Shown piece by piece: positions 7,026-15,234 of a stretch of DNA of 60,010 nucleotides. Every line of letters begins with the position of its first letter. Within the stretch, counting starts at the first letter, position 1. The stretch comes from Thermoleophilia bacterium (lineage in GTDB: Bacteria > Actinomycetota > Thermoleophilia > Gaiellales > JAICJC01): positions 1-60,010 of the forward strand of contig JAICYJ010000015.1 in the NCBI GenBank assembly GCA_025934255.1, in the 5' to 3' direction. The translations under genes and the position numbers were made by a program. A model generated the notes under the pieces. The model was not told the DNA's origin and did no database searches. It saw nothing but the letters and a program-made list of their open reading frames with translations.

Positions 7026-9268
7026 AGGTGATGGCCGACTGGGAGCCGGTGCTGGCCTACGGCACCGCCCCCGAGGGCACCCAGTTGGTGCACCGCGTGC
7101 GCACCCCGGCCCGTAGCGCCACGATGGCGGAGGTGCCGGCGGACGTGGAGCCCGGTCTCGCCTCCGCGCTCGCGGCCGCGGGCATCGAGCGGCTGTACCG
7201 CCACCAGGCGGCGGTGTGGCGAGCCGCCGCCGAGGGCGACGCCATGGTGGTGACCGGCACCGCCAGCGGCAAGTCGCTGGCCTTCAACCTGCCGGTGCTG
7301 AACGCGATCGCACGCGATCCGTCGGCGCGGGCGCTCTACCTGTATCCGACCAAGGCGCTGGCGCAGGACCAGGCGCGCGCGCTCGCCCAGCTGCACGCAC
7401 CCGGCGCGCGGCCGGCCATCTACGACGGCGACACACCGACCGGGGAGCGGCGGCAGGCGCGGCGCTGGGCGAACCTGATCCTGACCAACCCGGACATGCT
7501 GCACGTCGGCATCCTGCCCGGCCACTCGAGCTGGGCGGACGCCATCGCCAACCTGCGCTACGTGGTGGTCGACGAGGCCCACGCCTACCGGGGCGTGTTC
7601 GGCTCGCACGTGGCGAACGTGCTGGCGCGCCTGCGCCGGATCGCCGCCGCCTACGGAGCGGAGCCGCGGTTCCTGCTGGCATCGGCCACCATCGCCAACC
7701 CGGCGGAGGCGGGTGCGGTGCTGGCCGGCCGCGAGCTGACCGTGATCGACCAGGACGGGTCGCCCACCCCCGAGCGCGACGTGTGCGTCTGGAACCCGCC
7801 GCTGCTGGACGCCGAGCTGGGCGTCCGGGCCAGCACGCTGGGCGAGGCCGCAACGCTGATGGTAGGGCTGGTCGCGCGCGGCCTGCGCACGATCGTGTTC
7901 GCGAAGTCGCGCAAGGCCTGTGAGCTGGTGCACCGCTACGCACGCCAGGGCCTGCTGCTGAACGCGCCCGAGCTGGCGCCGCAGATCGCACCCTACCGCG
8001 CCGGATACACCCCCGAGCAGCGCCGCGAGATCGAGACCGGGCTAACCGAGGGCCGGCTGCTGGGGGTGGTCGCCACCAGCGCGCTCGAGCTGGGCGTGGA
8101 CATCGGCCTGCTGGACTGCGCCATCAGCGTCGGCTTTCCCGGGGGAATGGCATCGCTGCGGCAGCAGTGGGGCCGCGCGGGGCGGCGCGGGCTGGGGCTG
8201 GGGATGCTCGTGGCCGGCGAGGACCAGCTCGACCAGTACCTGGCCAACCACCCCGACGAGCTGCTGGCGCGGCCGGCCGAGGCGGCCGTCAGCAACCCCG
8301 GCAACCCGGCGGTGCTGGCCGGGCACCTGCGCTGCGCGGCCGCCGAGCTGCCGCTGACGGACGCCGACCGCGCCCACTTCGGCGACGCCGGCCTGGCGCT
8401 GGCCGAGTCGATGCCCGATCTCGTGCGCACTCCGGCCGGTCTGGCCTACCGCGGCAGCGACCATCCGGCCGCTCGCATGTCGCTGCGCTCGTCGTCGCCG
8501 GACTCGGTGGCGGTGGTGGAGCGCGAGACCGGCACCCTGCTGGGAACGGTGGACGGCGCCCGCGCCGACTCGACCGTCCACGAGGGCGCCGTCTACCTGC
8601 ACCTCGGCGAGCAGTACCTGGTCGGCTCGCTCGACCACGCCGCCCACGTGGCGCTGGTGACCCCGTTCGACGCCGACTACTACACGCAGGTGAAGCGGCT
8701 GTCCTCGACCAGGATCGTGCGCGAGCTGGAGACCCGCACGCTGCCCGCGGCCCAGCTCTGGTTCGGCGAGATCGAGGCCACCGAGCAGGTGGTCGCCTAC
8801 CAGCGCAAGCGGCTGGCCGACCATCACCCGATCGACCTGGTGGCGCTGGACATGCCGGCCCGCAGCTTCGCCACGGAGGCGGTCTGGTTCGTCCCCGCCG
8901 ATCCGCCCCGCGACCTGACGCTGCTGGGCTCCCTGCATGCCGCCGAGCACGCCATGATCGGGCTGCTGCCGCTGCTTGCGATCGCGGACCGCGGCGACAT
9001 CGGCGGCCTCTCGATCGACCTGCACCCGCAGACCGGCGCGCCCACCGTGTTCGTCTACGACGGCCATCCCGGCGGCGCCGGCATCGCCAGGCGCGGGTAC
9101 CAGCTGTTCGAGTCGTGGGTGTCGCGCACGGCCGCCCTACTCGAGGAGTGTCCGTGCGAGAAGGGCTGCCCGTCATGCGTGCAGTCGCCCAAGTGCGGCA
9201 ACCTGAACGAGCCGCTGGACAAGGCCGGAGCACGGGCGCTGCTTCGCTCGATCGCCGTGCTACAGTAG
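7022..9268 (+). CDS. DEAD/DEAH-box helicase with C-terminal zinc cluster (MrfA-like)
   Basis: This 748-residue superfamily 2 helicase has a Walker A variant TGTASGKS (78-85), a DEAH box in VVVDEAHAYRG, SAT-type motif III, and motif VI in QQWGRAGRRG. The C-terminus has the DUF1998-type four-cysteine cluster, CPCEKGCPSC and a following CVQSPKC, just before the end. Such proteins (MrfA/YprA, and yeast Hrq1) take part in repair of crosslinks and mitomycin damage. No MrfB-type exonuclease partner is adjacent. The GTG start overlaps the pheA stop (GTGA), and a second in-frame ATG lies at 7031. The repair role is inferred from the family. Confidence 0.88.
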   Translation: MKVMADWEPVLAYGTAPEGTQLVHRVRTPARSATMAEVPADVEPGLASALAAAGIERLYRHQAAVWRAAAEGDAMVVTGTASGKSLAFNLPVLNAIARDPSARALYLYPTKALAQDQARALAQLHAPGARPAIYDGDTPTGERRQARRWANLILTNPDMLHVGILPGHSSWADAIANLRYVVVDEAHAYRGVFGSHVANVLARLRRIAAAYGAEPRFLLASATIANPAEAGAVLAGRELTVIDQDGSPTPERDVCVWNPPLLDAELGVRASTLGEAATLMVGLVARGLRTIVFAKSRKACELVHRYARQGLLLNAPELAPQIAPYRAGYTPEQRREIETGLTEGRLLGVVATSALELGVDIGLLDCAISVGFPGGMASLRQQWGRAGRRGLGLGMLVAGEDQLDQYLANHPDELLARPAEAAVSNPGNPAVLAGHLRCAAAELPLTDADRAHFGDAGLALAESMPDLVRTPAGLAYRGSDHPAARMSLRSSSPDSVAVVERETGTLLGTVDGARADSTVHEGAVYLHLGEQYLVGSLDHAAHVALVTPFDADYYTQVKRLSSTRIVRELETRTLPAAQLWFGEIEATEQVVAYQRKRLADHHPIDLVALDMPARSFATEAVWFVPADPPRDLTLLGSLHAAEHAMIGLLPLLAIADRGDIGGLSIDLHPQTGAPTVFVYDGHPGGAGIARRGYQLFESWVSRTAALLEECPCEKGCPSCVQSPKCGNLNEPLDKAGARALLRSIAVLQ

Positions 9269-9275
9269 CGCCCCC

Positions 9276-9440
9276 GCGAGTGGTCAAGGGAAACCGGTGC
9301 AAATCCGGTGCGGTCCCGCCGCTGTGAGGGCGTTCGTCGTGCGTGCCGCGAGGCAGCCACTGGCCAGATCGGCCGGGAAGGCCAGCACGTCGACCCGGGA
9401 GACCGGGAAGCGCGCCCGAGCCAGAAGACCTGCCGCCCGC
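9276..9440 (+). promoter_or_regulatory. Cobalamin (B12) riboswitch
   Basis: The hallmark parts of an adenosylcobalamin-type riboswitch are present: GGGAAACCGGTGCAAATCCG from 9288, then GCGGTCCCGCCGCTGTGA, and the conserved 3' B12-box GAGCCAGAAGACCTGCCG at 9418-9435. It starts just after the helicase stop. Downstream, CCTCTCGAGG near 9457-9466 and the AAGGAGG site just before the TTG start could pair, so control is probably by hiding the ribosome-binding site. No T-run terminator is visible. It should turn the B12-uptake operon off when cobalamin is plentiful. Confidence 0.95.
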
Positions 9441-9478
9441 GCAAACGCTCATCGAGCCTCTCGAGGAAGGAGGACGCG

Positions 9479-10171
9479 TTGGCAATCCACCGCCTTCGTC
9501 TGATCATCGCCACCCTGGCTGCACTGCTGGTGCCCGCGGCCCTGGCCGGCCCCGCCCTGGCCGCGCACGTCCGCGTGGAGGGCAAGTCGCGGACGATCTT
9601 CCAGGGCAACGCCCGGCCGTTCGTCGGCACGCTGCAGGGCCACACGACCACGAAGCAGACGGCGCTGGGCTCGCTCGTGACGGCCTCGCGCAAGCAGCCG
9701 TTCGCGCTGCGCCTGACCTGGAGCGACTGCTGCGGCGGCGGCTGGAGCGGCTTCTTCGTTTTGTCGATCGCCCACGTCACGCCCCCCAGCACCGCCTTCT
9801 GGGCGTTCAAGCTGAACCAGAAGCTGGCCGGCCACGGCCTGGGATCGGTCAGGGTCACGCGCGACAGCCACGTGCTGGTCTACTACACGACATTCGATCC
9901 GGAGACGGGCGCGACCGAGCCCACGCTCGGCATCACCGCGTCGACCCGGAGGCCGCCGGCCAACGGCAGGGTCACCTTCAGGGTCAGCTCCTACGACGAT
10001 GCGGGGACGGCCACGCCCGCCACCGGCGCCGTGGTGCGGGTCAACGGCGTTCCCCACACGGTGAACGCCGGCGGCGCCGTGACGCTGCGTTTTGCCCGCG
10101 GCACATCCTCGGTGCGGGCTTTCGAGCCAGGTGCCATCCGCTCGCAGAAGCTGTGGGTGCACGCCTCATAG
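9479..10171 (+). CDS. Secreted DUF4430-like protein with C-terminal Ig-like domain
   Basis: This first gene of the riboswitch operon encodes about 230 residues. A signal peptide (residues 1-29, ending PALAAH) is followed by a domain with the outline of DUF4430, the transcobalamin beta-domain fold: VRVEGKSRTIF at the start, TALGSLVTA, and FWAFKLNQKLAGHGLGSVRV before a D-x-VLVYY strand. The usual NG turn is replaced by NQ, and an unusual DCCGGGW insert is present, so the match is weak. The last 80 residues resemble a bacterial Ig-like or carboxypeptidase-regulatory domain (VVRVNGV ending at LWVHAS). The start is TTG at 9479, 8 bases after AAGGAGG. A role in capturing cobalamin outside the cell is inferred from context. 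Confidence 0.72.
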   Translation: MAIHRLRLIIATLAALLVPAALAGPALAAHVRVEGKSRTIFQGNARPFVGTLQGHTTTKQTALGSLVTASRKQPFALRLTWSDCCGGGWSGFFVLSIAHVTPPSTAFWAFKLNQKLAGHGLGSVRVTRDSHVLVYYTTFDPETGATEPTLGITASTRRPPANGRVTFRVSSYDDAGTATPATGAVVRVNGVPHTVNAGGAVTLRFARGTSSVRAFEPGAIRSQKLWVHAS

Positions 10172-11022
10172 CCACAGCCGCGCTGGCGGTGATCGCAGCC
10201 GGCTGCGGGCGGGGCGCCGCCAGCGTCCCGCCCGGCCCGGCGGCCGTTCAGGTGAGCGTGACACGCGACTACGGCAGCACGCGGCTGGTCTCGGCGCGGG
10301 CGGCTCCCGGGCAGTCGGCGCTGAACGCGCTGCGCCGTGTCGCCCACGTCGGCACCAGCTACGGCGGCAGGTTCGTCGAATCGGTCAACGGCCTGTCCGG
10401 CGACCGCTCGGCCTCCGACGACTGGCTGTATTTCGTGAACGGGATCGCGCCCGACGTGGGGGCGGCGGACATGCGGCTGCACCCCGGCGATCGCGAGTGG
10501 TGGGACCGCCGCTACTGGCGCGACCTGGTGCAGACGCCGGTCGCGATCGGGGCCTGGCCGGAGCCGTTCGTGCACGGGTACGACGGCCACCGGCACCAGG
10601 TCTCGGTGGGTGGGCTGGGCTGCGCCTCCCGGATCGCCGGCGCGCTGCGAACGGACGGCGCGCAGGTCACGTCCGGCACCGCGCCCTACCGCGTCACCGT
10701 CGAGACGTTCGCGCAGGCCGGCCAAGGGCTGGCCGACTGGAGAGGGAAGGGCCTGACGGTGTCCCTCACCGGCGGGCAGGTAATGGTCTATCGCGGCAGC
10801 GACGGCCTCCAGCCGCTGCCGGCCGCGCACGCGCTGATCGCCGGCTTCCAGCCGCCGGGAGCGCCCGGCGCGGCGGTGGACGTGGTGGTGGCCGGCGACG
10901 ACCAGCAGAGCGCCTGCGCCGCCGCCGCGCAGCTTGCCGACCACCCACAGCTGGTGCGGAACACCTACGCCGTGGCGCTTGACGCCGAAGGCGGGCTGCT
11001 GGCGGCGGGAGGCAGGCAATGA
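10153..11022 (+). CDS. DUF4430 lipoprotein, predicted cobalamin-capture protein
   Basis: This predicted 289-residue lipoprotein has its lipobox (VIAAGC) only 16 residues into the protein. The DUF4430 domain (about residues 32-115) is well formed: VQVSVTRDYG, ALNALRRVAHV, a YGGRFVESVNGL segment, DWLYFVNGI and GDREWWDRRYW. This fold matches the C-terminal beta domain of vertebrate transcobalamin and intrinsic factor. The remaining 170 residues are a second, unrecognised domain, possibly a second lobe. The GTG at 10153 is chosen because it gives a short signal sequence; it overlaps the preceding gene by 19 bp. The next gene, ecfT, overlaps by 4 bp. Binding of B12 at the outer membrane face is inference. 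Confidence 0.8.
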   Translation: MGARLIATAALAVIAAGCGRGAASVPPGPAAVQVSVTRDYGSTRLVSARAAPGQSALNALRRVAHVGTSYGGRFVESVNGLSGDRSASDDWLYFVNGIAPDVGAADMRLHPGDREWWDRRYWRDLVQTPVAIGAWPEPFVHGYDGHRHQVSVGGLGCASRIAGALRTDGAQVTSGTAPYRVTVETFAQAGQGLADWRGKGLTVSLTGGQVMVYRGSDGLQPLPAAHALIAGFQPPGAPGAAVDVVVAGDDQQSACAAAAQLADHPQLVRNTYAVALDAEGGLLAAGGRQ

Positions 11023-11846
11023 GCCCGCTGCCGGTGGGCCTGCTGTGCGCGGCGCTGCTGGCCGGATCGGTCGCGCTGTCCAACCCGTTTGCGATCGCCG
11101 CGTGCGCCGCGGCGGCGGGCGCGCTCCTGTGGGCGTCGCCGCCGCCGCGCGCCATGTACGTCTGGTTTGCGGCGACCAGCGCGCTGCTGGTGTTCGTGGT
11201 CAACCCGTTCGTGTCGGTGCAGGGGTTGACGCCGATCTGGAGCGGCCCCCAGATCCCGCTGCTCGACACCGAGATCACCCAGGAGGAGCTGGTGTTCGGG
11301 ATCGCCGCCGGGCTGCGCCTGATCGGGTCGGCGATGGCCGTCGCAGCCTTCGTGCGGCTGGCCGACGGCGACCGCGTGCTGGCGGCGCTGGCCCGGGTGG
11401 CACCGCGCTCGGCGATGATTGCGGCGCTGGCCTCGCGGTTGCTGCCCACGCTGGAGCAGGACGCGACCGGCCTGGCGATGGCGTCGCGGTCGCGGGCGGC
11501 GCAGCTGCACCGGCGGCGGCCGGCCGCCGCGCTGGCGGCGCCGCTGGTGGGGCTCTCGCTGGAGCGCTCCCTGATGCTCGCCGAGGCGATGGAGGCACGC
11601 GGCTACGGAGGCGCCGTCCGCACCCGCACCCCGCAGCCGAGCATGAACGCCCCCGAACGCCTGCTGACCGTGATCGGCGTCGTCACCTGTGCCGTGGTCG
11701 CCGCGGCGATCCCGCTCGACGACTACCGCTACTACGATCTGCTGGGCGATCCGTTCACGACGGTCGGGCTGGCCACGGCCGCGCTGGTGGGCCTGGCCGG
11801 AGCCGCCGGAGCCGTCACGGTGCGCTGGGCGAGGCGGCCGCGATGA
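11019..11846 (+). CDS. ecfT: ECF transporter transmembrane component EcfT
   Basis: This 275-residue CbiQ/EcfT-type membrane subunit links the ATPases to the substrate-binding S component in energy-coupling-factor importers. It has about six hydrophobic segments. The cytoplasmic coupling helices carry arginine-containing motifs: ASRSRAAQLHRRRP near residue 160 and EAMEARGYGG near 198, the latter matching the A-R-G signature that contacts EcfA. The ATG overlaps the stop of the lipoprotein gene, and its own stop overlaps the start of the ATPase gene (both ATGA). It is probably dedicated to the cobalamin system, because the operon has a complete module and a B12 riboswitch. Confidence 0.9.
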   Translation: MSPLPVGLLCAALLAGSVALSNPFAIAACAAAAGALLWASPPPRAMYVWFAATSALLVFVVNPFVSVQGLTPIWSGPQIPLLDTEITQEELVFGIAAGLRLIGSAMAVAAFVRLADGDRVLAALARVAPRSAMIAALASRLLPTLEQDATGLAMASRSRAAQLHRRRPAAALAAPLVGLSLERSLMLAEAMEARGYGGAVRTRTPQPSMNAPERLLTVIGVVTCAVVAAAIPLDDYRYYDLLGDPFTTVGLATAALVGLAGAAGAVTVRWARRPR

Positions 11847-13435
11847 GCCACGCACTGCGCATGCACGACGTGCGATACCGGTATCCGGACGCCGCCGCCA
11901 GGCCCGCCCTGGACGGCGTCAACCTGGACGTCGAGCAGGGCGAGCTGGTGCTGGTGCTGGGCGAGTCCGGCAGCGGCAAGTCGACCCTGCTGCGGGCTGC
12001 ACTGGGCCTGGTGCCGAGCTTCCACGGCGGCCAGCTGGCGGGGCGGGTGGTGAGCGAGGGCCTGGACACGCGCGAGCACTCACCGGCTCAGGTGGCGCGG
12101 CAGGTGGGGCTGGTGTTCCAGGATCCCGAGTCGCAGCTGGTGATGCGGCGGGCCGATCACGAGGTCGCCTTCGGCCTCGAGAACCTCGGCTGCGACCCGC
12201 GGGAGATCCTGCCGCGGGCGGAGCAGGCGCTGACCGCCGTGGCCGCCGGCCACCTGGCCGAGCGCGAGACCGGCAAGCTGTCGGGCGGCGAGCAGCAGCG
12301 GGTGGCGATCGCATCGGTGCTGGCCATGGGCCAGAGCACGCTGCTCCTGGATGAGCCGACCAGCCAGCTCGATCCGATCGCAGCGGAGGAGCTGCTGGCG
12401 CTGGTCACGCGCATCAACCGTGATCGCGGGATCACCGTGGTGCTGGCGGAGCACCGCACCTCGCGGATCTTCGCCGAGGCCGACAGGGTGGTGGTGATGG
12501 AGGCCGGGCGGATCGTGTTCGACGGCTCACCGGACGAGGCGGCGGCGCACCTGGCCGGCTCGGCACCGTGGCTGCTGCCGCCCGTCACACAGGCATTCGT
12601 GGCCGCCCACCGGCCGGAGCTGCCGCTGACGGTGCGCGACGCCAGACGACTGGCCGCGCCGGCGCCGCCGAGCCGCCGCGAGCTGCCCGCCGCGGCAACG
12701 GTCGTGGGGCTCACGTCGGTGACCAAGCGCTACGGCGAGATTCCGGCGCTGCGCGGAGCCACCACCGCGCTGCGGGCGGGCACCGTGACCGCGCTGGTGG
12801 GCCCCAACGGCGCCGGCAAGTCGACGCTGGCACGGATCGCGACCGGTCTCGAGCCACCCGACGGCGGCCGGGTCGAGGGCGACGGCGTGCGCGGCTACGT
12901 CAGCCAGAACCCGGCACACCACGCCGTGCGGGAGCGGGTCGACGACGAGGTCGCCTACGCCCTCGAGAACCTGGGGGTGGCCGCGCCGGAACGAGCGCGG
13001 CGGGTGGCCGCCGAGCTGGCGCGGTTCGGCCTCGAGGAGCTGGCCGGGCGGCACCCGCGTGACCTGTCCAGCGGGGAGCGGCAGCGGCTGGCGATCGCAT
13101 CGGTGACGGTGATGCGGCCGCAGCTGCTCGTCCTGGACGAGCCGACACGCGGCATGGACGGCCTCCGCAAGCTGGCGCTGGCCGAGCTGGTGGGGCGTCT
13201 GGCCGAGGATGGCTGCGGCGTGGTGGTGGTGACGCACGACATCGACTTCGCCGCGGAGGCGGCGGAGGCGGTGACCACGATGGCCCGCGGCCGGGTGCTG
13301 GCCGACGGCTGCTCCGTCGACCTGCTGGCCCACGGCGGATTCTTCGCCTGCCAGGTGGGACTGGCGCTGGGCTGCGCGACGATCGCCGAGGCCGGGGCGC
13401 TGCTGCGCACGGAGACGGAGCGGGCCGGTGTCTAG
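11843..13435 (+). CDS. ecfA: Double ATPase of the ECF transporter (EcfA-EcfA' fusion)
   Basis: Two ABC ATPase domains are fused in one 530-residue protein. Domain 1 (residues 1-250) has Walker A GESGSGKST, LSGGEQQR and LLLDEPTSQLD. Domain 2 (about 290-525) has GPNGAGKST, signature DLSSGERQR and LVLDEPTRGMD. The N-terminal domain signature is canonical, and the second has SSGER in place of SGGQ. Fusion replaces the usual EcfA1/EcfA2 pair and powers the importer from the cytoplasm. The ATG at 11843 overlaps the ecfT stop (ATGA), which fixes the start. The S-component gene begins 8 bp before this gene ends. Confidence 0.93.
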   Translation: MSHALRMHDVRYRYPDAAARPALDGVNLDVEQGELVLVLGESGSGKSTLLRAALGLVPSFHGGQLAGRVVSEGLDTREHSPAQVARQVGLVFQDPESQLVMRRADHEVAFGLENLGCDPREILPRAEQALTAVAAGHLAERETGKLSGGEQQRVAIASVLAMGQSTLLLDEPTSQLDPIAAEELLALVTRINRDRGITVVLAEHRTSRIFAEADRVVVMEAGRIVFDGSPDEAAAHLAGSAPWLLPPVTQAFVAAHRPELPLTVRDARRLAAPAPPSRRELPAAATVVGLTSVTKRYGEIPALRGATTALRAGTVTALVGPNGAGKSTLARIATGLEPPDGGRVEGDGVRGYVSQNPAHHAVRERVDDEVAYALENLGVAAPERARRVAAELARFGLEELAGRHPRDLSSGERQRLAIASVTVMRPQLLVLDEPTRGMDGLRKLALAELVGRLAEDGCGVVVVTHDIDFAAEAAEAVTTMARGRVLADGCSVDLLAHGGFFACQVGLALGCATIAEAGALLRTETERAGV

Positions 13436-14039
13436 CATCGTGCTGCTGATCGCGCTGGGCTGCGTGGTGCTGGCCATCTCGGCGGTCGAGACCGGGCCCA
13501 ACCGCAGCCGCGAGCTGGCCCTGGTGGCAGCGCTGGCGGCCGCGGCGGCGGGCGGGCGGGTGCTGTTCGCGTTCATCCCCAACGTGCAGCCGGTGACGAT
13601 GATCGTCGCCGTCACCGGAGCAACCCTGGGCGCCCGCGCAGGCATCGCAACCGGCGGTGCGGCCGCCCTGGTCTCGAACGCTTTCCTCGGCCAGGGCCCG
13701 TGGACGCCGTGGCAGATGATCGGCTGGGCGCTGGTCGGCGCCGGGGCGGCGGCGATCGGCCGGCCGCTGCGAAACCGCTGGGCGCTGGCCGCGTACGGCA
13801 TCGTCTGCGGGTTCCTGTTCGACTGGCTGATGGACGTCTGGGCCTGGAGCACGCTCGGACCCAGCGCCAACCTGCACTCGTTCATGACCCTGGCCGCGAC
13901 CGGCATCCCCTTCGACGTCGCCCACGCCAGCGGCAACGCCGTGATCGCCGTGATCGCGGGCCCGACCCTGTTCCGCATGCTCGACCGCTACGCGCGGCGC
14001 CTGCATGCAACCTTCGCACCCCTGGAGACACCGACATGA
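13428..14039 (+). CDS. ECF transporter S component, predicted cobalamin-specific
   Basis: This 203-residue integral membrane protein has about six hydrophobic segments and the N-terminal alanine-rich helix (LALVAALAAAAAGGR) by which S components contact EcfT. VTMIVAVTGATLGARAGIATGG and the middle FLGQGPWTPWQMIGW segment resemble those of cobalamin-type ECF S proteins in actinobacteria. It should bind the vitamin and topple in the membrane to release it inside the cell. The GTG start lies inside the end of the ATPase gene, and the stop overlaps the next ATG (ATGA). B12 specificity is inferred from the riboswitch rather than from a diagnostic motif. Confidence 0.85.
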   Translation: MSSIVLLIALGCVVLAISAVETGPNRSRELALVAALAAAAAGGRVLFAFIPNVQPVTMIVAVTGATLGARAGIATGGAAALVSNAFLGQGPWTPWQMIGWALVGAGAAAIGRPLRNRWALAAYGIVCGFLFDWLMDVWAWSTLGPSANLHSFMTLAATGIPFDVAHASGNAVIAVIAGPTLFRMLDRYARRLHATFAPLETPT

Positions 14040-14917
14040 TCCGACGCACCCTGATCACCATCCTTCTGGCCGGCCTGCTGACGGCGTCGCTGGCCGGCCC
14101 CGCGACCGCCGCCGGCGGCAGCGACTACCTGGCATCGCGCCAGTGGCGATCCGGCGGCTTCTCCGAACCGGGCGGGAGGCCCGCGGTGTCGCTGACCGAG
14201 TGGGCGGTGATGGGGCTGGCCGCCGCCGGCCGGCACCCCGCGACCATGCACCGCCGCGGCGGCCACACCGCCGGCCACTTCCTGGCCTCGAAGGCGCACG
14301 GCTGGAAGGATGCCTTCACGCTCGAGCGCGGCATCCTGGCCGCGGCGGCGCTGAACATGAACCCGGCCAACTTCGCCGGCCGCAACCTCGTCCGGGCGCT
14401 CCGGTCAACGATCGGCCGCAACGGCCGCATCGGCGGTTTCCTGAGCTCGACCTACTGGGGCGTGATGGCGCTGAAGGTGGCCGGGTCGCGGGTGCCACGC
14501 AAGTCGGTCGACTACATCAGGGCCCACCAGAACAGCTCGGGCGGGTTCGGCTACGCCGCCGGCACCGGCTCGGACTCCAACGACACGGCCGCGGCGTTGA
14601 TGGCGCTGCGGACAGCCGGCACGCCCTGCGGATGGCGGGTGATGGACCGCGGCTACGCCTACATGCACTCGCTGCAGGGCTCCGACCACGGGTATGCGCT
14701 GACGTCGTCTGCCGGATCCGACAGCCAGTCCACCGCCTGGGTGATTGCCGCCCGCATCAAGTGCCACATGCCGAACACGGGCGCGCTCAGCTACCTGGCC
14801 GCGAGAAAGCACTCGAACGGGATGTACTCCTACCGCAAGGGCGTCGTGCAGACCCCGGCCTGGGTGACGTCACAGGTGCTGCCGGCGGTGAACGGAAAGG
14901 CCTATCCGATCCGGTAG
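14036..14917 (+). CDS. Secreted squalene-cyclase-like alpha/alpha-barrel protein (transcobalamin alpha-domain-like)
   Basis: This 293-residue protein starts with a signal peptide (residues 1-25, ending GPATAA). It continues with repeats of the prenyltransferase/squalene-oxidase type, each having a glycine-rich turn followed by a helix pair. Examples are SRQWRSGGF, NSSGGFGYAAGTGSDSND and GYALTSSAGSDSQSTAWV. The N-terminal domain of transcobalamin and intrinsic factor is an alpha6/alpha6 barrel of this class. Its presence as the last gene of a B12-riboswitch operon suggests that it holds cobalamin together with a separate DUF4430 protein. Catalytic Asp-rich cyclase motifs are not seen. The start ATG is coupled to the S-component stop. 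Confidence 0.8.
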   Translation: MIRRTLITILLAGLLTASLAGPATAAGGSDYLASRQWRSGGFSEPGGRPAVSLTEWAVMGLAAAGRHPATMHRRGGHTAGHFLASKAHGWKDAFTLERGILAAAALNMNPANFAGRNLVRALRSTIGRNGRIGGFLSSTYWGVMALKVAGSRVPRKSVDYIRAHQNSSGGFGYAAGTGSDSNDTAAALMALRTAGTPCGWRVMDRGYAYMHSLQGSDHGYALTSSAGSDSQSTAWVIAARIKCHMPNTGALSYLAARKHSNGMYSYRKGVVQTPAWVTSQVLPAVNGKAYPIR

Positions 14918-14924
14918 CGCCGGC

Positions 14925-15218
14925 TCACTTCCCGTGCAGCGTCCGCAGCACCCGCTGGTGCTGCTCTGCGGAGATCTCGCCCCTGTCGAGCTGCTCGTCC
15001 AGGGCTCGCTCGATCGACCGGACGCGCTGGCCGGCGCGCTGGGTTCGCACGGTTGCCAGCGTCCACCACAGGACGACCGCGAACAGGCCCCAGCCGAACG
15101 CGAAGGCGACCACGTCCGTCCAGGTGGGCGCCGAGACTGCCGCCGCAACCGCCAGCACCAGGCAGGCCGCGAGCCAGAGCGGGAGCGCGATCGACCAGTA
15201 CCGCCGGTTGAAGGTCAC
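14925..15218 (-). CDS. Small membrane protein with SHOCT-like C-terminus
   Basis: This 97-residue protein has two membrane helices (residues 8-30 and about 37-59). They are followed by a basic, charged tail ending in LDEQLDRGEISAEQHQRVL, which resembles the short SHOCT oligomerisation motif. I chose GTG 15218 because GGAAGG lies 6 bases upstream. A longer reading frame upstream would run into the antiporter gene. It is the last gene of the long leftward run and lies 16 bp downstream of the Ca2+/H+ antiporter, so it may modulate or assemble with it. No specific function is known. Confidence 0.7.
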   Translation of the reverse strand: MTFNRRYWSIALPLWLAACLVLAVAAAVSAPTWTDVVAFAFGWGLFAVVLWWTLATVRTQRAGQRVRSIERALDEQLDRGEISAEQHQRVLRTLHGK

Positions 15219-15234
15219 GGCGCCTTCCACCAGG

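Noticed and set aside
9343..10152. Upstream extension of the DUF4430 lipoprotein frame into the riboswitch
   Set aside because: The extension would translate the B12 riboswitch and the first secreted protein's DNA in the wrong frame. The lipobox 16 residues after GTG 10153 marks the real start.
10934..11842. Upstream extension of the EcfA fusion frame
   Set aside because: It covers ecfT in another frame. The ATG at 11843 gives the standard ATPase N-terminus and overlaps the ecfT stop.
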